Below, piece after piece: positions 1 through 5,430 of a stretch of 6,348 nucleotides of DNA (within the stretch, counting starts at the first letter, position 1; each line of letters opens with the position of its first letter). The notes beneath the pieces were generated by a model that was not told the DNA's origin, ran no database searches, and saw nothing but the letters and a program-made list of their open reading frames with translations. Source of the DNA: Piscirickettsiaceae bacterium (GTDB taxonomy: Bacteria > Pseudomonadota > Gammaproteobacteria > PS1 > Pseudothioglobaceae); assembly GCA_012963565.1 (NCBI GenBank), contig DTVJ01000164.1:1-6348 (forward strand), read 5' to 3'. Made by a program: the position numbers and the translations under genes.

Positions 1-593
1 CAGGTTCATTTACTGAAGGTCGTTTATCTGCGAAAGCTGCTTGTAAATATATTGATGATGGTAAAGCGGAAGGTATTAATGTTTCTGATAAGCAAATTGC
101 TGATCGTAAAGAAGAAATCTATAGACCTTTAGAGACTTATACAGTTGGCCGTAACGAAATCGTTGGTGGTACTGTGTCTCCAAGCTACATCCTACCATTC
201 CCTGGTCTACAACGCCTTCAGAAGTTGATGGATGAGTACGCAGGTGGTGTAACAGTGCAGTACATGACTAACGACAAACTTCTAAATATGGGTCTACATA
301 AGCTGAAGATTCTAGAAGAAGATTTAGAGAAAGTTGGTGCAGAAGATATTCACCAGTTACTACGTGCATGGGAGCTTAAGCACCGTCACCGTACTTCTGA
401 GTGTGTTGTTCAGCATACATTATTCCGTGAGGAAACTCGTTGGCCTGGTTACTACTACCGTGGTGATTGCATGAAGCTAGATGATGAAAACTGGCATGTT
501 TTGACAACATCTCAGCGTGATCGTAACACAGGTGAATACAAATTGGAGAAACAGCCATTGTATCACTTAGTTGACGTAGCAGACGAGAAGTAA
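1..593 (+). CDS. aprA: Adenylylsulfate (APS) reductase alpha subunit, C-terminal part (5' end outside window)
   Basis: This is the flavoprotein subunit of dissimilatory APS reductase. In the cytoplasm of sulfur oxidisers it works with the iron-sulfur subunit AprB to oxidise sulfite plus AMP to APS. The reading frame is open from base 3 to the TAA at 591-593, giving 196 visible residues. The family is usually about 620-660 residues, so roughly the last third is present and the start lies upstream. Recognised stretches are SFTEGRLSAKAA at the very start, which follows the FAD-domain core, then VSPSYILPFPGLQRLQKLMD, RHRTSE, RWPGYYYRGD and KLDDENWHVLTT near the C-terminus, which are hallmarks of AprA rather than of fumarate reductase or aspartate oxidase. 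The FAD-binding N-terminus and most active-site residues are not in view. aprB, and possibly aprM, would be expected just upstream. Two hairpins follow the stop. Synonymous codon choice changes near base 150. The family call is firm; the oxidative direction is inferred from context. Confidence 0.95.
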   Translation, partial: GSFTEGRLSAKAACKYIDDGKAEGINVSDKQIADRKEEIYRPLETYTVGRNEIVGGTVSPSYILPFPGLQRLQKLMDEYAGGVTVQYMTNDKLLNMGLHKLKILEEDLEKVGAEDIHQLLRAWELKHRHRTSECVVQHTLFREETRWPGYYYRGDCMKLDDENWHVLTTSQRDRNTGEYKLEKQPLYHLVDVADEK

Positions 594-602
594 AAATCTT
601 GC

Positions 603-634
603 TTAACAAGAGCTTATTAATAAGCTCTTGTTAA
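603..634. repeat. Perfect 32-bp palindrome just after aprA
   Basis: Bases 603-618 are the exact reverse complement of 619-634, beginning TTAACAAGAGC and ending GCTCTTGTTAA. As RNA this folds into a stem of about 14 pairs with a four-base TTAA loop, starting 10 bases after the aprA stop. It is followed by A residues rather than U on the plus strand, so alone it is not a canonical rho-independent terminator in the aprA direction. Together with the next hairpin it could protect the aprA mRNA 3' end or reduce read-through. A DNA-binding site for a dimeric protein is an alternative. Confidence 0.75.
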
Positions 635-639
635 AAAAC

Positions 640-674
640 TTAAAAAACCAACATATTTTATGTTGGTTTTTTAA
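640..674 (+). terminator. Rho-independent terminator of the apr operon
   Basis: The left arm runs from 640 to 655 and the right arm from 659 to 674, with a TTT loop at 656-658. The paired core is CCAACATA / TATGTTGG, flanked by an A run on the left and a run of six T at 667-672 on the right. The stem is AT-rich, but it has the hairpin-plus-U-tract layout and sits 46 bases after the aprA stop. The symmetric A and T runs mean it could also act leftward. It separates aprA from the three small genes, which may be expressed by partial read-through, since I see no convincing promoter between 675 and 710. Confidence 0.8.
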
Positions 675-710
675 CTTCTATCAAAGTTAAAATTTAATGG
701 AAAATATTAT

Positions 711-1061
711 ATGGACATTCTTGAAAAATCCGATAAAGAGATATTAGCAATCGCCCGTCCAATGTGGGACGATCTTGTTAAGTATTCTAACAACTCAAAT
801 TACGGTGCATTCACTAGAAAATTTTCTGAAGAAATGCTTCGCGGTGCAAATGAAATTGAAATGGGTAAGCAATTTGCTAGAAGCGAATTAACAAAAAATC
901 TGGCAGAAGATGTTGAGTTTCTTGGAACGATTCGCCGTGGTGAACACGTGACTGCTTTGTTTAAACAAAAACACAAGAAAAAACCAGGTGAGTGGTTAGG
1001 TCGTTTGGTACTTGGTTATGAAGACGGTGAAATAAAAATTTTCGGTGCAACTATTTTTTAA
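711..1061 (+). CDS. Conserved-looking small protein of unknown function, downstream of aprA
   Basis: A 116-residue protein that I do not recognise. It has no signal peptide, membrane segment or cysteine, so it is probably a soluble cytoplasmic protein. The first half looks helical, with WDDL and FTRKFSEEMLRG. The second half alternates hydrophobic and charged residues as beta strands do, with VEFLGTIRRGEHVTALFKQK and then GEWLGRLVLGYEDGEIKIFG. Helices followed by a curved sheet loosely recall small NTF2/SnoaL-like proteins, but this is only a shape argument. The ATG at 711 is preceded by a weak GGAAAA at 699-704. An ATG at 697 is out of frame. The gene ends 23 bases before the slyD-like gene and probably shares a transcript with it. 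Codon use matches the neighbours, with no sign of recent transfer. Confidence is high that this is a gene; the function is unknown. Confidence 0.85.
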   Translation: MDILEKSDKEILAIARPMWDDLVKYSNNSNYGAFTRKFSEEMLRGANEIEMGKQFARSELTKNLAEDVEFLGTIRRGEHVTALFKQKHKKKPGEWLGRLVLGYEDGEIKIFGATIF

Positions 1062-1084
1062 ATAATTACACTAAGAGGATACAA

Positions 1085-1594
1085 GTGAAAAATTTGATAA
1101 TAGAAGATGGTAAGTTTGTTGAACTTATCTATAAAGTAATTGACAAGAAGACTAATGATGTGTTGTCTGAGGTTGAGTTCCCACTTGGCTATATACAGGG
1201 TATAAGTGAGATTTTATCACCTGAAGTAACGGCTGGATTGGTTGGTCAATCTCAGGGTGATGTAATTGAATTACCACTCGATGTTGATCAAATATACGGC
1301 CCTCGGGATGAATCTTTAGTATTTACTGATCATATAGATAATGTGCCTGAAGATTATCGAAAAGTTGGCACAACTATTACTATGGAAAATGATAAAGGTG
1401 AGCCAAAAGATTTTATTGTCACTCGAGTTGATGAAAATACAGTGACGGTTGATGGAAACAATCCTCTTTGCGGAAGGGATGTAACCTTTATACTTGAAGT
1501 TATCACTGTGCGAGAGCCTACGGATGAGGAAGCAGCAGAAGGCGGTCCTATTGTTACAGGCCCTAATATCAAGAATACACAATCAATACATTAA
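1085..1594 (+). CDS. slyD: SlyD-type FKBP peptidyl-prolyl cis-trans isomerase
   Basis: A 169-residue protein of the SlyD branch of FKBP isomerases, which turn proline peptide bonds and act as cytoplasmic folding chaperones. The order matches SlyD. Residues 11-30 form the first FKBP strand (VELIYKVIDK). PLGYIQG at 33-39 and LVGQSQGDVIELPLD at 52-66 are the FKBP core. YGPRDESL at 71-78 opens the inserted flap chaperone domain (about 72-126). VDGNNPLCGRDVTFILEVI followed by VREPTDEE at 122-149 is the classic C-terminal SlyD signature. The start is GTG at 1085, supported by an AGAGGA ribosome site at 1074-1079. The C-terminus (about 150-169) is short and lacks the histidine- and cysteine-rich metal-binding tail of E. 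coli SlyD, so a nickel-delivery role is unlikely. The next gene begins 8 bases after the stop. Its client is unknown; AprBA is a guess from proximity. The symbol denotes family, not proven orthology. Confidence 0.88.
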   Translation: MKNLIIEDGKFVELIYKVIDKKTNDVLSEVEFPLGYIQGISEILSPEVTAGLVGQSQGDVIELPLDVDQIYGPRDESLVFTDHIDNVPEDYRKVGTTITMENDKGEPKDFIVTRVDENTVTVDGNNPLCGRDVTFILEVITVREPTDEEAAEGGPIVTGPNIKNTQSIH

Positions 1595-1602
1595 TAATAG
1601 TT

Positions 1603-1938
1603 ATGGACTTTATACAATCAGAAATTGAGATTATTCAAAAACACGTAGATAATCGTTGGAGAGAAAAAGATCACGGCGTGCATCTAGGTGATATTGAAGT
1701 AGATGGTAAAGAGCAACCAGCTGCTGTTTGGGAACACAAGCATTACACCTTTGTTATCATTAAGATGGGTGCATTTAACTACAAGAGCTTGTTTTATTTT
1801 TTGCGTGATAAGCGATTTGATGCGGGTGTTGATGTATACAATGATCTTGATGAGTGTGTTGATGCTATTATGAAGTGCCAAGCAGAATTTTCTCTTGCTA
1901 AGACCACGAAAGGCTTAAAAGTAGATACCAAAAAGTAG
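1603..1938 (+). CDS. Small protein of unknown function, last gene of the slyD cluster
   Basis: A 111-residue soluble protein that I do not recognise. The N-terminus (about 3-20) is a charged helix (SEIEIIQKHVDNRWREK). A block with strand-like character follows, with AAVWEHKHYTFVIIKMG at 40-56, then FYFLRDKRFDAGVDVYNDLDE at 64-84 and a helix carrying two cysteines at 85 and 92 (ECVDAIMKCQ). The C-terminus is lysine-rich. There is no signal peptide, membrane segment or known metal motif. The ATG at 1603 lies 8 bases after the slyD stop in a very AT-rich stretch with no Shine-Dalgarno sequence, so translation may be coupled to slyD. The gene ends the rightward operon and is followed by a two-way terminator. 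That it is coding is supported by frame length, codon use like its neighbours and tight packing; no role can be assigned. Confidence 0.82.
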   Translation: MDFIQSEIEIIQKHVDNRWREKDHGVHLGDIEVDGKEQPAAVWEHKHYTFVIIKMGAFNYKSLFYFLRDKRFDAGVDVYNDLDECVDAIMKCQAEFSLAKTTKGLKVDTKK

Positions 1939-1961
1939 TATTTGTATCCTCACTAAAACAT

Positions 1962-1991
1962 AAAAAAGGAACGCTAGTGCGCTCCTTTTTT
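1962..1991. terminator. Bidirectional terminator between the converging operons
   Basis: An A6 run, a 7-pair arm at 1968-1974, a four-base loop at 1975-1978, the return arm at 1979-1985 and a T6 run at 1986-1991. Read leftward, every pair forms, with one G-U at the fourth position. Read rightward, that pair is an A-C mismatch, so the hairpin is better suited to ending the yeeE/yedE transcript, whose stop codon is at 2017-2019. It can still serve the rightward operon, whose last stop is at 1936-1938. It is nearly the same sequence as the terminator of hppA. Confidence 0.88.
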
Positions 1992-2016
1992 TATGAATAA
2001 ACATTTTTAAGACAAA

Positions 2017-3171
2017 TCAATCGGCTATAGGAACCTCATGATCCCTCATGAATTGCTTTTGCATACGGATACCAATGTATGCACCGAGCATTAAGGCAAT
2101 TAAATCTACGAATGATCCAAGTGATAAAGTTGAGGTACCGGCAATGCCTTGGCCTAAAGTACAGCCCATGCCTAAAATTCCACCAATACCAACCATTACA
2201 CCGCCAACGGCGTAGCGTAATGCTTCACCAATAGAATCAAACCAGACGATTTTAAATCGACCGATCGCAATAGAAATCAACACTGATCCTGCGCCTACAC
2301 CTAGGAATGCCACCAGTCCAAAAGTAAGCACATACCACTCAGGATTAGATGCTATATAAAGCAAGTCACCCATTGGGCGTATAAAAGTATAAGACTGCGT
2401 ACCCATGCCATTCTGCGGCATATCACTAAAATCAGAAGCTTCATTAGCTAGCTCACCTAGCGGGCCACCGGAAAGTATATACGCACTTACAATTAAAGCG
2501 CCGATGATAAAACCACCTACCCAATTGTCTCTTCGTGCCATGAAGTCTTTACTTCTAAAAACTAAACTCATAATAGCTAATGACAACAACAAGCCAATAA
2601 TAATACGCATGGTTGAAACTTCAATACCTAGGAAACTACCAATAATGGTGCCTAGATCTTGATGTGCTAAACCATAATCATCAAGATTAGGAGAGGCTGG
2701 CAATACCCATGACAAAAAGTAATCATTAAAGAAGCCTTCAACATACAACATCAATACCGCTGCACCACCCATACCCAAGATAGCGACAATAGCCTTGAGA
2801 TTACCACCACCTAAGTTGAGAATATTCTTCATGCCACAACCTCGGCATAGCGTCATACCAATGCCAAAGAAGGCGCCACCTACCAAATAAGCTGGCCATC
2901 GAAATTGACTCATTCGATAAGGTGGTCGGGTTCCATCAGCACTAAAAACCTCTAACGCTTCGGATACAGTCACACCCAAGATAGCAATGGCGATAGCAAA
3001 GAAGTACATGGACAGTCGGCCCGTGTTACCACTATGTACGACATCAGCAATGCCGCCTAAGGGGCAAAAATCAGTTTTACGCGCAACGGCGCCGAAGAAA
3101 ATAGAAACTAAAAAAATAGCTAAAAATAAAGCTTCAATTTCGCCTATCTCACCCAAAATAGGTAATACCAT
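2017..3171 (-). CDS. YeeE/YedE family membrane transporter of thiosulfate or a related sulfur compound (TsuA-like)
   Basis: A 384-residue inner-membrane protein with about nine or ten hydrophobic segments, of the YeeE/YedE family (DUF395). Members such as Spirochaeta TsuA and E. coli YeeE take up thiosulfate through a chain of pore cysteines. The two-fold internal repeat is visible. The N-half has FGAVARKTDFCPLGG (26-40, C36) and GIGMTLCRGCGMKN (103-116, C109 and C112). The C-half has GGILGMGCTLGQGIAG (330-345, C337). The length fits the full-length fused form, not the split half-size PmpA/PmpB type. The ATG at 3171 has a strong GAGGAGA ribosome site at 3179-3185, seven bases away, and a TATAAT box upstream. 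No TusA/YeeD sulfur-carrier partner lies beside it in this window. The hppA terminator separates it from hppA, so it is probably transcribed alone. The family is certain; the exact substrate is inferred, and selenium- or other sulfur-linked roles are possible. Confidence 0.92.
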   Translation of the reverse strand: MVLPILGEIGEIEALFLAIFLVSIFFGAVARKTDFCPLGGIADVVHSGNTGRLSMYFFAIAIAILGVTVSEALEVFSADGTRPPYRMSQFRWPAYLVGGAFFGIGMTLCRGCGMKNILNLGGGNLKAIVAILGMGGAAVLMLYVEGFFNDYFLSWVLPASPNLDDYGLAHQDLGTIIGSFLGIEVSTMRIIIGLLLSLAIMSLVFRSKDFMARRDNWVGGFIIGALIVSAYILSGGPLGELANEASDFSDMPQNGMGTQSYTFIRPMGDLLYIASNPEWYVLTFGLVAFLGVGAGSVLISIAIGRFKIVWFDSIGEALRYAVGGVMVGIGGILGMGCTLGQGIAGTSTLSLGSFVDLIALMLGAYIGIRMQKQFMRDHEVPIAD

Positions 3172-3200
3172 AATTTACTCTCCTCAAAAAAACTACAAAG

Positions 3201-3206
3201 ATTATA
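3201..3206 (-). promoter_or_regulatory. Candidate -10 box of the yeeE/yedE transporter gene
   Basis: The leftward strand reads TATAAT, a perfect consensus, 30 bases from the ATG. This predicts a leader of roughly 20-25 bases that just accommodates the GAGGAGA ribosome site. No good -35 box lies at 16-18 bases spacing (GTAATT is the best there), so an activator or a weak -35 is possible. It lies between the hppA terminator and the gene, where a promoter is needed. Confidence 0.5.
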
Positions 3207-3236
3207 TCAAGGTATTTTAACTAAATTACACGATAA

Positions 3237-3266
3237 AAAAAAGGAGTGCAAGTGCACTCCTTTTTT
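3237..3266 (-). terminator. Rho-independent terminator of hppA
   Basis: A perfect 7-pair stem (3243-3249 with 3254-3260, GGAGTGC / GCACTCC), a four-base loop, an A run on one side and T6 on the other. Read leftward, the U tract is eight long. It starts 16 bases after the hppA stop. On the plus strand it could also act, but no rightward gene precedes it. It matches the hairpin at 1962-1991 at 26 of 30 positions. Confidence 0.92.
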
Positions 3267-3282
3267 ATTGATCAAAAGATTA

Positions 3283-5274
3283 TTACAAAAGAGGAATAAT
3301 CAAAATAGCAACGATGTTCATAATTTTGATCAGTGGGTTGATCGCAGGACCAGCCGTATCTTTGTACGGATCACCTACGGTATCTCCAGTTACAGCAGCC
3401 TTATGAGCATCTGAACCTTTACCGCCAAAATTACCATCTTCGATATACTTCTTGGCGTTATCCCATGCACCACCACCAGTAGTCATGGAAATAGCAACAA
3501 AGATACCCGTCGTAATAGAGCCGATTAATAAGCCACCTAGTGCTTCAGCACCTAACCATAGACCCACTATAACTGGGAATAAGATTGGCAACAAAGAAGG
3601 TACAATCATTTCTCTAATTGCAGACTTAGTTAGCATGTCAACTGCTTTAGAGTAATCAGGCTTTTGTGTGTAATCCATAATACCTGGCATTTCTTTAAAC
3701 TGACGACGCACTTCGTTTACGATATCACCAGCAGCACGACCAACCGCTTCCATCGCCATCGCACCAAATAAGTAAGGTACCAAGCCGCCTAAGAACAAGC
3801 CAATAATAACTCTGTGGTCAGATAAGTCGAATAAAGTCTTGGTGTCACCGCCTAATGAATGCGTGAAGTCAGCAAATAATACCAATGCCGCTAGACCAGC
3901 AGAACCAATCGCATAACCCTTAGTTACTGCTTTAGTTGTATTACCAACCGCATCTAGAGGATCAGTAATATTACGAATCTCTTCAGGAAGCTCAGCCATC
4001 TCAGCAATACCACCGGCATTATCAGTAATTGGACCATAAGCATCAAGTGCTACAATTAAGCCCGTCATAGATAACATAGCCGTTGCTGCGATTGCAATAC
4101 CATATAGACCACTTAATTCATAAGAACCCCAAATACTGGCACATACTGCCAATACTGGAAGTGCAGTAGATTTCATTGATAATCCTAGGCCAGCAATGAC
4201 GTTAGTACCATCACCTGTTAGTGAAGCTTCTGCCACGCGTTGTACAGGCTTGCGTTCAGTTGAAGTATAGTATTCAGTAACTAGAACCATCCATGCAGTC
4301 AGCGCTAAACCAATTAATGATGCGTAGAATAAATTCATACCCATGCTCATTTCAATAGTAATAAAGTAAAACGCAACCGCTGCTAATACCGCAGAAACGA
4401 ATAGTCCTTTGTAAAGTGCGCCCATGATAGAACCACCGTCAGATACCTTTACAAAGAATGTGCCAATGATAGAGGCAATAATTGAAACTGCACCAAGTGC
4501 CAATGGATAAAGAATTGCAGTTTCTCCTAAGCCTAATACGCCAGCTAACATCATTGTTGCTACAATCGTTACTGCGTAAGTCTCGAACAAGTCAGCTGCC
4601 ATACCTGCGCAGTCACCAACATTATCACCCACGTTATCAGCAATTACCGCTGGGTTACGTGGATCATCTTCTGGAATGCCTGCCTCAACTTTACCAACGA
4701 TATCTGCACCAACGTCAGCACCTTTAGTAAAGATACCACCACCCAATCGAGCGAAGATAGAAATAAGTGAACCACCAAAAGCAAGACCAATCAATGCATG
4801 AAGTGCTTCTTTTTGCTCAACACCAAATGTAAGCAGGCCAGCGTAATAGCCGGACACACCAAGTAGAGCTAAGCCAACTACTAACATGCCGGTAACTGCA
4901 CCACCACGGAAAGCAACCTGGAAGGCTGCATTCAAACCATTTTTTGCAGCTTCGGCTGTGCGTGAGTTAGATTTAACCGATACGTTCATACCAATATAGC
5001 CTGTTGCACCTGATAATACAGCACCAACTAGGAATCCAAGACCAACAGGGCCACCAAGGAAGTAAGTAATAATAACAAATAAGACAAAACCAACCATGCC
5101 AATGGTTTGATATTGACGATTTAGATAAGCTTTTGCACCCTCTGCAATCGCATCTGAGATTTCTTTCATTTTGTCTGAACCTGGTGATTGACTATTAATC
5201 CAGGTGATTGATATCATGCCGTATAAGACAGCGATAATAGATGCCGCCATAGCTAGTACAAGTATTGTATCCAT
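3283..5274 (-). CDS. hppA: Membrane-bound proton-translocating pyrophosphatase, K+-independent type
   Basis: A 663-residue polytopic inner-membrane enzyme that couples pyrophosphate hydrolysis to proton pumping and can run in reverse. Full length for the family, with about 15-16 membrane segments. The diagnostic motifs are all present: GADVGADIVGKVEAG at 185-199, EDDPRNP followed by ADNVGDNVGD at 202-221, DAYGPITDNAGG at 411-422, GGAWDNAKKYIE at 601-612 and TGDTVGDPYKDTAGPAINP at 629-647. These acidic and lysine clusters bind Mg-pyrophosphate on the cytoplasmic side. The sequence GNTTKAVTKG at 444-453 has lysine at 448, where K+-dependent enzymes have alanine, and threonine at 451. This places it in the K+-independent proton-pumping class, like that of Rhodospirillum rubrum. 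The ATG at 5274 is supported by two purine-rich ribosome sites (AAGGAGG at 5285-5291 and AAGGAA at 5278-5283). It has its own promoter and terminator, so it is likely monocistronic. A PPi-dependent phosphofructokinase, a frequent partner in related chemoautotrophs, is not in this window. Confidence 0.97.
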   Translation of the reverse strand: MDTILVLAMAASIIAVLYGMISITWINSQSPGSDKMKEISDAIAEGAKAYLNRQYQTIGMVGFVLFVIITYFLGGPVGLGFLVGAVLSGATGYIGMNVSVKSNSRTAEAAKNGLNAAFQVAFRGGAVTGMLVVGLALLGVSGYYAGLLTFGVEQKEALHALIGLAFGGSLISIFARLGGGIFTKGADVGADIVGKVEAGIPEDDPRNPAVIADNVGDNVGDCAGMAADLFETYAVTIVATMMLAGVLGLGETAILYPLALGAVSIIASIIGTFFVKVSDGGSIMGALYKGLFVSAVLAAVAFYFITIEMSMGMNLFYASLIGLALTAWMVLVTEYYTSTERKPVQRVAEASLTGDGTNVIAGLGLSMKSTALPVLAVCASIWGSYELSGLYGIAIAATAMLSMTGLIVALDAYGPITDNAGGIAEMAELPEEIRNITDPLDAVGNTTKAVTKGYAIGSAGLAALVLFADFTHSLGGDTKTLFDLSDHRVIIGLFLGGLVPYLFGAMAMEAVGRAAGDIVNEVRRQFKEMPGIMDYTQKPDYSKAVDMLTKSAIREMIVPSLLPILFPVIVGLWLGAEALGGLLIGSITTGIFVAISMTTGGGAWDNAKKYIEDGNFGGKGSDAHKAAVTGDTVGDPYKDTAGPAINPLIKIMNIVAILIIPLL

Positions 5275-5430
5275 TATTTCCTTCCCTCCTTTATTATTAT
5301 ATTAAATTTTGTTCACCAGCGATTATAGCTAATTATTAACTATGAATAAGATAATAATATAATAATTCTCTAAATATTTTCTTAACAACAAAAAGAGGGT
5401 GGGTTGAGACCAAAAAACGACTAAAGATTG
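5275..5430. other. AT-rich intergenic region upstream of hppA
   Basis: 156 bases between the unknown gene and hppA. They contain the hppA ribosome sites, the candidate -10 box and simple TAATAAT-like runs (5291-5306 and 5351-5366). There is no open frame of note, no structured RNA I can recognise and no clear terminator for the upstream gene. The only GC-rich patch is AGAGGGTGGGTTGAGACC at 5394-5411, which forms at best a three-pair hairpin. Confidence 0.6.
5322..5327 (-). promoter_or_regulatory. Candidate -10 box of hppA
   Basis: The leftward strand reads TATAAT, an exact consensus, 48 bases from the hppA ATG, giving a predicted leader of about 40 bases with the double ribosome site near its end. 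The -35 position at 17-base spacing (CTTATT) is a poor match. The whole gap is AT-rich, so a chance match is possible. Confidence 0.42.

Noticed and set aside
174..593. A separate short gene starting at GTG 174
   Set aside because: The same frame is open from base 3 and the upstream residues continue the AprA family sequence, so 174 is internal.
675..710. A promoter for the three small genes just before 711
   Set aside because: TAAAAT at 688-693 could be a -10, but the nearest -35-like TTGGTT (663-668) lies inside the terminator at a 19-base spacing. Too weak to call.
1316..1582. Leftward frames within slyD
   Set aside because: They lie opposite a clear SlyD protein, have no ribosome site and their translations look like no protein. 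Antisense shadows.
2405..2662. Rightward frame opposite the transporter gene
   Set aside because: It mirrors the codon pattern of the YeeE/YedE gene on the other strand, and has no plausible start signal or domain.
4482..4727. Rightward frame opposite hppA, rich in Leu, Gln and His
   Set aside because: Composition is an artefact of reading opposite conserved Ala/Gly/Val codons of hppA.
5291..5366. TAATAAT runs as a repeat array or origin-like element
   Set aside because: They are short, irregular and typical of AT-rich intergenic sequence; no regular spacing and no DnaA-box set.
5394..5411. Terminator hairpin for the unknown leftward gene
   Set aside because: Only about three pairs can form around GGTTGAGACC, with no U tract in the right place.
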